From: DAMCAP01 sp964370205
Lineage (GTDB): Bacteria; Bacillota; Clostridia; Oscillospirales; Ruminococcaceae
DNA: 12,115 nt
Assembly: GCA_964370205.1 (NCBI GenBank)
Contig: CAYJIK010000063.1
Coordinates: 1-12,115, forward strand
Direction of reading: 5' to 3'
Part shown: piece after piece, positions 1 to 7,093 of the stretch
Position numbering within the stretch: the stretch's first letter is position 1
How the letters are laid out: each line of letters starts with the position of its first letter
Notes under the pieces: generated by a model
Told to the model about the DNA's origin: nothing
Database searches by the model: none
What the model saw: the letters and a program-made list of their open reading frames with translations, nothing else
Translations under genes and position numbers: made by a program

Positions 1-2741
1 CAAATCCAACAAACTTACCAGATGGTACAGACTCTGTAGCGGCATGGCACTGGGCAAATAAAGAAATCGCAGCAGGCGCAACACAGACTTATTCAATTAA
101 ACTTGGTATCGGTGGCAAGGGTAGCGAAGATGTGGTAGCGCCACAGGATGCAACCGTAACCTTCAACGCCAACGGTGGTAAATTTGATGATAACTCTACT
201 ACAAGCGATGTCACTGTTGCAGACGACATGACAATCCCGACAGCAACGTGGAATAATTTTCATGTAGCAGGCTGGTATACAGATACAACATTTACAGACG
301 AAGTAACTCTTGATGAAATGAAAGCCTTCACTGCGCCCACCACACTTTACGCAAAATGGCAAGTGAGTGAAACTGACACCAGACCTGTAAACAAAGTCGG
401 TGATTTCATCGTAACAGGTGGAGTAAGTGACACAGATTACGAGCTAACGAGCGGAGAATTGAGGATCAAGACAGCAACACCAATAACAATCGAAAACTTT
501 GACAAAGATACGGCAACGAATAATTCTATCGGAACAGCGCAAAATGGAATTACTGCCAATATTACTTTAGCAGGTGTGAATCTTAAAAGCACATATCCAT
601 TTTATGCGAGAGCGCCGCTGAATCTCACTCTTGCAGAGGGTTCAGTAAATATATTAGACGGTACTCCGGCATTAATCAACTACGACAATGCTATAAACCT
701 TTATGGTACCGGAGAGTTGCGTACACAGTATTCTTCCAGCAAAAGCATTAATGTCGATACTTTTAATATCGCCAACACATTGGAGTATGCAGTAAGTGAT
801 ACTGAAATGCCTGACGATAGTGCAGTTTACACTGCAGGCACAGGCAGAGCAGTTACATTTACCGATGACGACCACTATGTAAGAATAAAAAAATATACTG
901 CCCCACCAACCCCCGACGAAACAGCAGTAGCCGAAGCTAAAAAACTAATCGAGGACGGCGAATACACCTTCACACAGGCAACAGCCAACACAGAAAATGA
1001 AGCCAAAATCGAAATCGCAAGACAGATCAATGATTTAGCAGGCATGAGCGAAACAGGTGTCACAATAACTGTAGCTGACATTACTATTTCAGAATTTGAC
1101 GATGCGGCAGGCGGTACAGACGGTATCTTTAACTTTACTGTAGCTTTAGAAAAAGGCGAAGCAACAGCAGAGGCAACAGCAGGAGCAACCATCACAGCAA
1201 CACCTGTACAAAACATCAGCGGTAAAATTGTTGACGAAAACGGTGATGGCGTTGAGGATGCAGTTGTGACCATCGGTGGCAAAACCGCAACAACAGGTGC
1301 AGACGGAAGCTACACAATCGCTGACATTCCACACGGCATTTACACTGTTACAGTAACAACCGGAAGTGGTGGTGCTGATGAAAAAACCCAAACCTCAAGT
1401 GTAACTGTAAATGACGACACAATGGACGACATTGTCTTCGTTACCGAGGGCAATAAAAACACTACAATAACTGTCGCAACAGTTGGCGGCGCACCTCCAA
1501 CCACAGCGGACAATCTTGAAAATATGTTCGACGGCAACGAATCAGACACTGATGACGTTGAAATCGAGCTAAAGGTAGCAAAAACCACTGAACCTGCTGA
1601 CAAAGAAGAGATTGACTTTGCCATAGTCGGCCAAAATGCGCTCGGTATGTACCTTGATATCGAACTGCTAAAAACTGTCGACAGTGGTACGCCGGAAAGC
1701 ATCCAACCGCCGGCAGGTGAAAAGGTTACAATCACAATCCAGCTACCGGCAGAACACAGAAACAAAGCGCCGTACCACATTATTCATGTCCATAACGGCG
1801 TAACAGAGATTATTCAGGCAGATTACAATTCGTATTTCCACACATTGACGTTTGAGGCGAGCAAGTTCTCTACCTACGCCTACACCTACACAGATAGGAA
1901 CATTGTAACGTATGCACTGTCAGTAACCGAAGTCGGCACAGGCGGTACTGTAAACGGAGAATATGCAAACTCTAACAGTGTAAACCTCAACGCAGGCACA
2001 AAGGACGGTTACACATTTGTAAAGTGGACGTCAGATAACGGCGGTACATTTGCAAACGAAAACAGCGCAAGCACAACCTTCACCATGCCCGAGGGCGCTG
2101 TAACCATCACAGCAAACTGGAGCGCAAACAGCACAGGCAGCGGTTCGTCCGGCTCACAAACCAGCTATACAGAGCTTGAGTATGAGTACTGGGCAGAAGT
2201 AAAGGATAGCATTGAAGGAAGTCAGGCAGGGGACACAATTAAAGTAGAGGCCAAAAACTTCGACAGAATGCCGTGGACAGTCATGGAGCTACTACACGAC
2301 TACGATGTGAACATAGTAATCGACTGGAACGGTGGGGAAACGATACTGATACCTTCCGGCGAGGCACAGGACAAAGTACAGGGCAGAATTTACTGGCCGT
2401 TATCAATGCTGGAAGACCTGTATAACGAAGCTACCTTTGACGATGCAGTAATGGACGACAAGATCAATCCGTCATCAGGTGGTATTCTTCCCGGCGGCAG
2501 TTACAGCAATGTAATCAGCGCACCGCTTCAATCCACCTCGCAGTCACAGACCGTGGACAGCGTGGCAGTTACACCTCCCACAGCAGGTTTTGAAGCAGAT
2601 GCATTTGCAGGCGAAGATGCTGTTACCGCTACCACAGGGCAGGGCAACAACTCGGCATATATAGCTATGCTAATGCTTGCGGCGATTTCGGGCATTGCGG
2701 TTTATGTGATTTACCGCAAGAGAACAGAAGACGCAAAGTAA
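1..2741 (+). CDS. Large cell-surface protein with InlB-type repeats and wall-anchor-like tail (5' partial)
   Basis: The reading frame is open from base 3 to the TAA at 2739-2741, giving 912 visible residues; the start codon lies upstream, so the GTG at 132 is internal. Counting from base 3: residues about 50-120 form a Listeria-Bacteroides (InlB B) repeat (FNANGG, GWYTD, LYAKW); about 155-245 have a beta-helix-like pattern of short repeated strands; about 311-400 form a compact unit seen in other clostridial surface proteins but not one I can name; about 404-455 resemble a carboxypeptidase regulatory-like beta-sandwich (SGKIVDENGDGVEDA); about 637-706 form a divergent InlB repeat (GYTFVKWTSDNGG, TITANW). 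The C-terminus has TATTGQGN, a hydrophobic helix (about 884-904) and the basic tail YRKR, the layout of a sortase substrate with a degenerate motif. It probably acts outside the cell in adhesion or polymer binding; the ligand is unknown. Codons are rich in Ala, Thr and Asn. Confidence 0.9.
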   Translation, partial: NPTNLPDGTDSVAAWHWANKEIAAGATQTYSIKLGIGGKGSEDVVAPQDATVTFNANGGKFDDNSTTSDVTVADDMTIPTATWNNFHVAGWYTDTTFTDEVTLDEMKAFTAPTTLYAKWQVSETDTRPVNKVGDFIVTGGVSDTDYELTSGELRIKTATPITIENFDKDTATNNSIGTAQNGITANITLAGVNLKSTYPFYARAPLNLTLAEGSVNILDGTPALINYDNAINLYGTGELRTQYSSSKSINVDTFNIANTLEYAVSDTEMPDDSAVYTAGTGRAVTFTDDDHYVRIKKYTAPPTPDETAVAEAKKLIEDGEYTFTQATANTENEAKIEIARQINDLAGMSETGVTITVADITISEFDDAAGGTDGIFNFTVALEKGEATAEATAGATITATPVQNISGKIVDENGDGVEDAVVTIGGKTATTGADGSYTIADIPHGIYTVTVTTGSGGADEKTQTSSVTVNDDTMDDIVFVTEGNKNTTITVATVGGAPPTTADNLENMFDGNESDTDDVEIELKVAKTTEPADKEEIDFAIVGQNALGMYLDIELLKTVDSGTPESIQPPAGEKVTITIQLPAEHRNKAPYHIIHVHNGVTEIIQADYNSYFHTLTFEASKFSTYAYTYTDRNIVTYALSVTEVGTGGTVNGEYANSNSVNLNAGTKDGYTFVKWTSDNGGTFANENSASTTFTMPEGAVTITANWSANSTGSGSSGSQTSYTELEYEYWAEVKDSIEGSQAGDTIKVEAKNFDRMPWTVMELLHDYDVNIVIDWNGGETILIPSGEAQDKVQGRIYWPLSMLEDLYNEATFDDAVMDDKINPSSGGILPGGSYSNVISAPLQSTSQSQTVDSVAVTPPTAGFEADAFAGEDAVTATTGQGNNSAYIAMLMLAAISGIAVYVIYRKRTEDAK

Positions 2742-2773
2742 CGTCTAACATCGGAAATCGGGCACAAAAGGGT

Positions 2774-2902
2774 GGCTGTGACGAAACTTGTAGGGGCGGT
2801 CCTATGTGACCGCCCGAAACCATGGTTTTTACCATTAGTTTCGGGCGGACACACAGGTTCGCCCCTACATGTTTTGTGCATTATTACAATTTCGTCACAG
2901 CC
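2774..2902 (+). repeat. MITE-like palindromic repeat, copy 1
   Basis: This is a 129-base element with perfect 13-base terminal inverted repeats GGCTGTGACGAAA (2774-2786) and TTTCGTCACAGCC (2890-2902). Inside are two similar arms, each starting TGTAGGGGCG and ending CGCCCGAAAC, in opposite orientation around a centre with TTTTTACC. Each arm can fold on itself (GGGCGG with CCGCCC), or the two can pair into one long hairpin. A near-identical copy lies inverted at 9648-9805. There is no coding capacity. It sits just after the surface-protein gene and could act as a transcription barrier. It resembles non-autonomous palindromic repeats of clostridial genomes. No clear target duplication is seen. 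Confidence 0.85.
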
Positions 2903-2957
2903 CCTTCAACTCTGCTACTCCTCGACGGCAGTATGAGCGGTTTATTTAGCTACTCTA

Positions 2958-2986
2958 TTTACTTTAAGGAAAAAAGGGTATAGAAT
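2958..2986 (+). promoter_or_regulatory. Probable sigma-A-type promoter for the esterase gene
   Basis: TTTACT (2958-2963) and TAGAAT (2981-2986) are separated by 17 bases, about 65 bases before the esterase ATG. The pair lies between inverted heptamers TACTCTA (2951-2957) and TAGAGTA (2992-2998), which could be an operator. The promoter call rests on hexamer match and spacing only. Confidence 0.55.
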
Positions 2987-3051
2987 AATACTAGAGTAAA
3001 GAACGCTGGCTGTTAACGGTTGGTGGACAATAAAGGATTGAGAGGTTACAT

Positions 3052-3843
3052 ATGGCTATATTGAGTTTGGAGTTTGACTCGGTCTGTTTGAATCGTGCTG
3101 TGCACGTTAAGGTGCTACTCCCTGCTGACAACGACGAAAACAAGCCCCTGAAAACGCTTGCGAAACCGTTTAAAACGCTCTACCTACTGCACGGCATGAC
3201 AGGCTCGCAGACAGATTGGCTTTACAAGACGGAAATTGATGACCTTTCTCGGAAGTACAATTTGGCGGTGGTGATGCCGGCGGTGGAGAATAGTTTTTAC
3301 ATTGACAAGCCTGTCCGCCGTGAGTATTTTAATCGTTTTGTGGGGGAGGAACTTGTGGAATTTACCAGGAAATTGTTTCCGCTGTCCCACAGCCGTGAGG
3401 ACACGTTTATCGGCGGTCTTTCGATGGGTGGGTATGGCTCTGCACTTGTGGGTATGACGCACAGCGAAACTTTCGGTGCGATAATCTCGCTGTCTGCGGC
3501 GTTTATTATGGAGTTTTTGGCTAAGATAAAGCCGGGCGACGTGTCCACCCATATGGATTACGATTACGCTGTTGATGTGTTTGGCAAGCCGGAAAATGTC
3601 CTCGGCTCGGCTATCGACCCTAAGGCGCTGGCTAAAAAACTCGTGGACGCAGGCGGAGCGCTACCGAGGTTTTACATTGCGTGCGGAAAAGACGACTACC
3701 TAATCGAGGGAAATCGGGACTACTCCGCCTACCTATCCGAGATCGGATTTCCCCACGAATACATCGAGGGCGAAGGCGTCCACAACTGGGACTACTGGCG
3801 GCTACACATCGCCGAGTCGCTCCGCTGGTACTACGGGGAATAG
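3052..3843 (+). CDS. Alpha/beta-hydrolase esterase (EstA/FrmB-like, esterase D family)
   Basis: The 263-residue protein matches the putative-esterase family (COG0627 type), which includes tributyrin/acetyl esterases and S-formylglutathione hydrolases. Visible landmarks are the oxyanion-hole region LLHGMTGS (residues 45-52), the nucleophile elbow GGLSMGGYGS (121-130) with Ser124, the acid in CGKDD (Asp214 or Asp215), and the catalytic His244 in GVHNWDYW. All triad positions are present and the length is normal. There is no signal peptide, so it is probably cytoplasmic and hydrolyses short-chain acyl or acetyl esters; the natural substrate cannot be read from sequence. The start is supported by GAGAGG (3040-3045) six bases before ATG. 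It has its own promoter upstream, so it is probably a single-gene unit. A glutathione-pathway role is unlikely in an anaerobic Firmicute. Confidence 0.9.
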   Translation: MAILSLEFDSVCLNRAVHVKVLLPADNDENKPLKTLAKPFKTLYLLHGMTGSQTDWLYKTEIDDLSRKYNLAVVMPAVENSFYIDKPVRREYFNRFVGEELVEFTRKLFPLSHSREDTFIGGLSMGGYGSALVGMTHSETFGAIISLSAAFIMEFLAKIKPGDVSTHMDYDYAVDVFGKPENVLGSAIDPKALAKKLVDAGGALPRFYIACGKDDYLIEGNRDYSAYLSEIGFPHEYIEGEGVHNWDYWRLHIAESLRWYYGE

Positions 3844-3859
3844 CCCCCCGAAAGGTCGC

Positions 3860-3954
3860 CCCCCACACCAAAGACCGCCCACCAAGCACACAAAGACGAC
3901 ACAGCCACCTCAAAGCTACGAGTGAGCGCAGGTTGTTAGGTGGTGGTGTGGGGG
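3860..3954 (+). repeat. GC-rich inverted repeat between esterase and orphan gene
   Basis: CCCCCACACCA (3860-3870) is perfectly complementary to TGGTGTGGGGG (3944-3954). A second pair, CCACCT (3905-3910) and AGGTGG (3938-3943), nests directly inside the right arm. The right arm ends just before the ribosome binding site AAAGGAG of the next gene. It could terminate or attenuate esterase transcription or affect translation of the next gene. No T-tract follows, so it is not a classical terminator. Confidence 0.55.
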
Positions 3955-3973
3955 TGGAAAGGAGAAAAAAGAT

Positions 3974-4687
3974 ATGATTTATTTAGGAAAAGAATATTTA
4001 AAAGCTCGCTTTGAAGAAATACGAGATTACGTCAGTAGCCGAATCAACGCTATCGATGAGATGGAATTCTATGAACAAAAAATGCTGTGTTTATTCTCAT
4101 TATTAGAAATATTTGTTCAAGAAGAGTATGATTATCCAACATCAAGGCAGCGTATTAATTTTTGTAATTTTGTTTTAAAGTATAGTGAAAAATTTCCTTT
4201 TTTAAAGGAAGTTGACCCTATCACACTTTTTTATGACTTTGAGGAAGAACTGGAGGGCGAATTTAATCTTGACTACTTAGAAGAGGCTAATATTTATGCT
4301 CCACAAACAGTGGTTGACGTTGGAAACTCAAATGAGATTATTGAGTTTATAAAAGCTAAGAGTTCAGTTGATAGCGAATTTCGAATAAACAAACATACCT
4401 ATGTGAATTTGATTTACACCATGCGATGCAAATTATCTCATGAAGGGTTTTTAAACAGTATAAGCAAACTTTTATCTAAATCTAGAGATAAGCTGCCGTC
4501 TTTTATATCGCAAGGAACATGGGGGAGTGATGAAATCGATTGGGTGCTAGGCTTTCCATATGACTTTATAAAGGAACTAACTTTTGAATGTATTGAAAAT
4601 TTTTTGATTTCACGTGAAAAAGAAGAATTAGATCCATTTAAAAATAATAATCATACACGCAAGCATTACCTTGCTTGGAATGATTAA
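3974..4687 (+). CDS. Orphan protein with HEPN-like R-x4-H motif
   Basis: I do not recognise this 237-residue protein as a named family. The start is well supported: AAAGGAG (3958-3964) lies nine bases before ATG. It is rich in charged and aromatic residues, looks largely helical, and has no signal peptide or membrane segment. The motif YTMRCKLSHEG (about residues 148-158) gives Arg151-x4-His156 with a following Glu. This resembles the RNxxxH-type signature of HEPN-domain proteins, many of which are ribonucleases in toxin-antitoxin or abortive-infection systems. That link is an inference from one short motif. The gene is clearly more AT-rich than its neighbours (many TTT, AAT, TTA and AAA codons), which suggests recent acquisition. 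No nucleotidyltransferase or antitoxin partner is adjacent; the next feature is a non-coding RNA promoter seven bases after the stop. Confidence 0.85.
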   Translation: MIYLGKEYLKARFEEIRDYVSSRINAIDEMEFYEQKMLCLFSLLEIFVQEEYDYPTSRQRINFCNFVLKYSEKFPFLKEVDPITLFYDFEEELEGEFNLDYLEEANIYAPQTVVDVGNSNEIIEFIKAKSSVDSEFRINKHTYVNLIYTMRCKLSHEGFLNSISKLLSKSRDKLPSFISQGTWGSDEIDWVLGFPYDFIKELTFECIENFLISREKEELDPFKNNNHTRKHYLAWND

Positions 4688-4693
4688 CCCCCC

Positions 4694-4721
4694 TTGACAT
4701 CAAAAAAATTTCTGCTAGAAT
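4694..4721 (+). promoter_or_regulatory. Strong extended -10 promoter of the candidate ncRNA
   Basis: A perfect TTGACA (4694-4699), a 16-base spacer, a TG one base before the -10 (4713-4714), and TAGAAT (4716-4721). This is the best promoter in the window. It lies seven bases after the preceding stop codon and about 430 bases before the next gene. Transcription should start near 4728. Confidence 0.8.
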
Positions 4722-4727
4722 AAACCT

Positions 4728-5022
4728 GTAGCGTGTTTGCGGATGGGGCTTGGGTGGCGATGTGAGCGAATGCGGTGCTTGATTTACGGTTTTGAATAAC
4801 CCAATTTTAAAAAAGAAGGAGTGCTATTTTTGTTATTTGTAGCCTAGTTTGACCGGAGCGGTTGCTTAGGTCGATAAAGCAAAGTAAGTTTTGGCGGGGC
4901 GGCTTTTGCCGTTTATTTGTCATGGCTTTTTTGGGCTACATTTAAACAAAATTACACTCTGCATATCGAGTTTTGCGTGCTGCAAGACGGTTTTTGTGTA
5001 TAGTGTAACTATGCACTTTTTT
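4728..5022 (+). ncRNA. Candidate structured non-coding RNA, about 290 nt
   Basis: The stretch begins about seven bases after a strong promoter and ends in an intrinsic terminator, with no open frame of note inside. Possible helices are TTGGGT (4750-4755) with ACCCAA (4799-4804); an alternative GGTT (4788-4791) with AACC (4798-4801); a 10-pair helix of 4838-4847 with 4931-4940 (TGTAGCC with GGCTACA plus wobble pairs); a small hairpin ACCG-gag-CGGT (4852-4862); and TTGCTT (4862-4867) with AAGCAA (4877-4882). It lacks the tell-tale motifs of tmRNA, RNase P RNA and SRP RNA. The length and the Firmicute setting make the raiA-motif RNA one candidate worth testing, but I cannot confirm a family. The alternative is a long attenuated leader of the mutS2-like gene. 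The start is inferred from the promoter. Confidence 0.6.
4996..5022 (+). terminator. Intrinsic terminator of the ncRNA
   Basis: GTGTATAGT (4996-5004) pairs over nine positions, with one T-G wobble, with ACTATGCAC (5008-5016) around a GTA loop, and six T's follow at once (5017-5022). The polarity fits the + strand only. This bounds the RNA that starts near 4728 and separates it, at least partly, from the mutS2-like gene. Confidence 0.8.
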
Positions 5023-5047
5023 GTTGTCCAAACATCTTTTAAATAAA

Positions 5048-5115
5048 GCGAGTAACGGTTGGAAATGAGATTTTCAAACTCGCAGTTACAACCGCGGTTT
5101 TTGTTCTTCGGAACA
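5048..5115 (+). promoter_or_regulatory. Foldable leader with alternative hairpins before mutS2-like gene
   Basis: GCGAGT (5048-5053) can pair with ACTCGC (5078-5083). The overlapping CGGTTG (5056-5061) can instead pair with CAACCG (5089-5094), stacked on GAAA (5062-5065) with TTTC (5072-5075). The first fold and the second cannot form together as drawn. The second ends at a palindrome AACCGCGGTT running into five T's. Next comes TGTTC-TTCG-GAACA (5102-5115), a stem with a stable cUUCGg loop. This looks like an attenuator or leader switch; no known riboswitch class is recognised. Confidence 0.4.
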
Positions 5116-5147
5116 CCATAAAACTGCAGAGAGGAATGGTCATTTAA

Positions 5148-7079
5148 ATGTTAAACACACATGGCACGTTAGAATTCAGCCAAATATTGAGCGCTTTGAG
5201 CGAATTTGCTCTGTCCGAAAGCGCCAAAGATAAAATAATGGAGCTAAAACCCTTTCTGAGCGAGCAGGAATGTAAACGCCATATGAGGGACACCACCGAG
5301 GCGAAGCGCATTATCGAGACTTTCGGAGTACCGCCGATTGCGATAATGGAGGACCTCGACAGGACGCTCCTGCTCACCGAGAAAGGCTCGATGCTCATCC
5401 CCGAGCAGTTGACCGCCGTCGCCACGTTTATCCACTCTTGCAAGCGGATGGCGTCCTTCCTAAAAAAAGCGGAGACACTACAGGTGAATGTCGCCTACTA
5501 CGGCATGTCCTTTGCGGACCTTGAGGATCTGCACAGCGAAATCGCCTTTGCAATAAAGAACGACAAGGTGGACAGTGCCGCCACAAACAGCCTACAGGAC
5601 ATACGGCGGAAAATTGAAAACCTGCAAAGCTCGGTTAAAGCGAAACTTGAAGCGGTACTGCGCAGTAAAAAGGCGTACCTCTCGGACAATAACGTCGTTA
5701 TGCGCAACAACAGGTACGCTGTCCCCGTAAAAAAGGAGCATAAAAACCAAGTAGCCGGAGTGGTTATCGACACATCAAACACAGGCGGTACTGTCTTTAT
5801 CGAGCCGTCGTCAGTCGGCAAAATCCAAGCGGACATAAACGACCTGCAAATCGAGGAAGACAACGAAGTGCGCAAAATTCTCTACACACTCACCGCCTTA
5901 GTGGAGGACAATTTAACGGCGCTCAGAACAAACATGGGCTACATGGAAACGCTGGACTTCATATTCGCCAAAGGCAAATACTCCTACGAGCTAAACGCAA
6001 ACGAGGTGGAGATAAACACAAAGCGAGTTATCAAAATCGTCGAAGGGCGGCACCCCCTCCTAGCAAAGGATGAGTGCGTACCGCTTGATTTCGAGCTGGG
6101 CGAGCAGTACCGTGGCATTGTCATCACAGGCCCGAACACAGGGGGGAAGACTGTCTCGCTGAAAACCGTCGGACTTTTGACGCTTATGGCGCAGTGCGGA
6201 CTTCATGTCCCCGCAAAGGCGGAGAGTGTTTTTTCCATGTTTGCAAACATACTCTGCGACATCGGCGACGGCCAGAGTATCTCGGAGAGCCTATCCACCT
6301 TTTCGGCGCATATCAAAAATATTGTTGAAATATTGGCAGAGGTGTCACACGAGAGCCTTGTGCTACTGGACGAGCTGGGGTCGGGGACAGACCCTGCCGA
6401 GGGTATGGGTATAGCGGTGGCTATCCTAGAGGAACTACGCAAGTCAAACTGCCTGTTTTTGGCGACCACCCACTACCCCGAGATTAAGGACTACGCAAAG
6501 TACACCCCATCGCTTATCAACGCACGTATGGCGTTTGACAGGGAGAACCTCATGCCCCTCTACAAGCTACAGATAGGCGAAGCGGGCGAAAGCTGTGCGC
6601 TCTCCATAGCGGAGCGTCTCGGCCTGCCAAAGCACTTGCTAGAGCGAGCTAAAAAAGAGGCGTACCCCGACGATGTAACGGTTAAGCGCAGTGAGCGCTT
6701 CACCGACGCCGCCGACACGAAGGACACCCCTCAAAAAGCCAAGCCGAGCAGACTGGTCAAGCAGGTCGCCCCCAAGACAAACGACCTGAAAGACCTTTAC
6801 AGCATGGGCGACACGGTGATGATACTGGCGGACGACACCATCGGGATAGTCTACAAGCCGATAAACGAAAAGGGCGATCTGGTGGTGCAGGTGAAGGGCG
6901 AGAAGTGCTATATCAACCACACAAAGGTCAAGCTCCAAACAAGAGCAAGCGAACTCTACCCCCCGGACTACGACTTCTCAATAGTGTTTGATAGCGTATC
7001 AAACCGCAAAGCACGTAGCAAGATGAAAAAAGGTCACGACCCCGACCTAATTATCACCTACGACGAATTTACGAAGTAG
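5148..7079 (+). CDS. mutS2: MutS2-family ATPase lacking the Smr nuclease domain
   Basis: The 643-residue protein starts like MutS2 (GTLEFSQILSALSEFA) and keeps the core: lever and clamp helices (about 1-300), Walker A GPNTGGKT (328-335), Walker B LVLLDE (404-409), the MutS signature GSGTDPAEG (411-419) and the switch histidine in ATTHY (439-443). Canonical MutS2 is about 780 residues, with a long coiled coil after SIAERLGLP, a KOW/SH3-like segment and a C-terminal Smr endonuclease. Here the post-ATPase linker is short and Lys/Asp-rich (about 500-550). A KOW-like segment follows (about 553-597, GDTVMILADDTIGIV), and the protein ends after some 45 more residues without Smr. MutS2 proteins act on branched DNA and on collided ribosomes; this one may bind and use ATP but cannot cut through Smr. 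GAGAGG at 5129-5134 lies 13 bases before ATG, a rather long spacing. The ATG directly follows a TAA in another short frame. Confidence 0.9.
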   Translation: MLNTHGTLEFSQILSALSEFALSESAKDKIMELKPFLSEQECKRHMRDTTEAKRIIETFGVPPIAIMEDLDRTLLLTEKGSMLIPEQLTAVATFIHSCKRMASFLKKAETLQVNVAYYGMSFADLEDLHSEIAFAIKNDKVDSAATNSLQDIRRKIENLQSSVKAKLEAVLRSKKAYLSDNNVVMRNNRYAVPVKKEHKNQVAGVVIDTSNTGGTVFIEPSSVGKIQADINDLQIEEDNEVRKILYTLTALVEDNLTALRTNMGYMETLDFIFAKGKYSYELNANEVEINTKRVIKIVEGRHPLLAKDECVPLDFELGEQYRGIVITGPNTGGKTVSLKTVGLLTLMAQCGLHVPAKAESVFSMFANILCDIGDGQSISESLSTFSAHIKNIVEILAEVSHESLVLLDELGSGTDPAEGMGIAVAILEELRKSNCLFLATTHYPEIKDYAKYTPSLINARMAFDRENLMPLYKLQIGEAGESCALSIAERLGLPKHLLERAKKEAYPDDVTVKRSERFTDAADTKDTPQKAKPSRLVKQVAPKTNDLKDLYSMGDTVMILADDTIGIVYKPINEKGDLVVQVKGEKCYINHTKVKLQTRASELYPPDYDFSIVFDSVSNRKARSKMKKGHDPDLIITYDEFTK

Positions 7080-7093
7080 CCCAAACGAAAGTG

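Noticed and set aside
132..134. GTG at 132 as start of the surface protein
   Set aside because: The frame is open upstream to base 3 and reads as protein of the same composition; no ribosome binding site precedes 132.
3681..3977. 98-codon open frame across the end of the esterase gene and the spacer
   Set aside because: It overlaps the esterase in another frame, is very Arg/His-rich and runs through the inverted repeat; it looks like a frame artefact.
4728..5022. tmRNA, RNase P RNA or SRP RNA
   Set aside because: None of the conserved sequence marks of these RNAs is visible (no CCA-type acceptor end, no RNase P core, no SRP GGAG-type loop pattern).
5048..5115. T-box leader before mutS2-like gene
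   Set aside because: ACCGCGG is present, but the GGTGG antiterminator half and stem I motifs are missing, and the gene is not an aminoacyl-tRNA or amino-acid gene.
5136..5147. Three-codon ORF (Met-Val-Ile-stop) directly before mutS2-like ATG
   Set aside because: GAGAGG lies only one base before its ATG, too close for initiation; probably chance.
6205..6414. Open frame inside mutS2-like gene on the same strand
   Set aside because: It lies fully in another frame of a well-supported ATPase gene and has no domain features.
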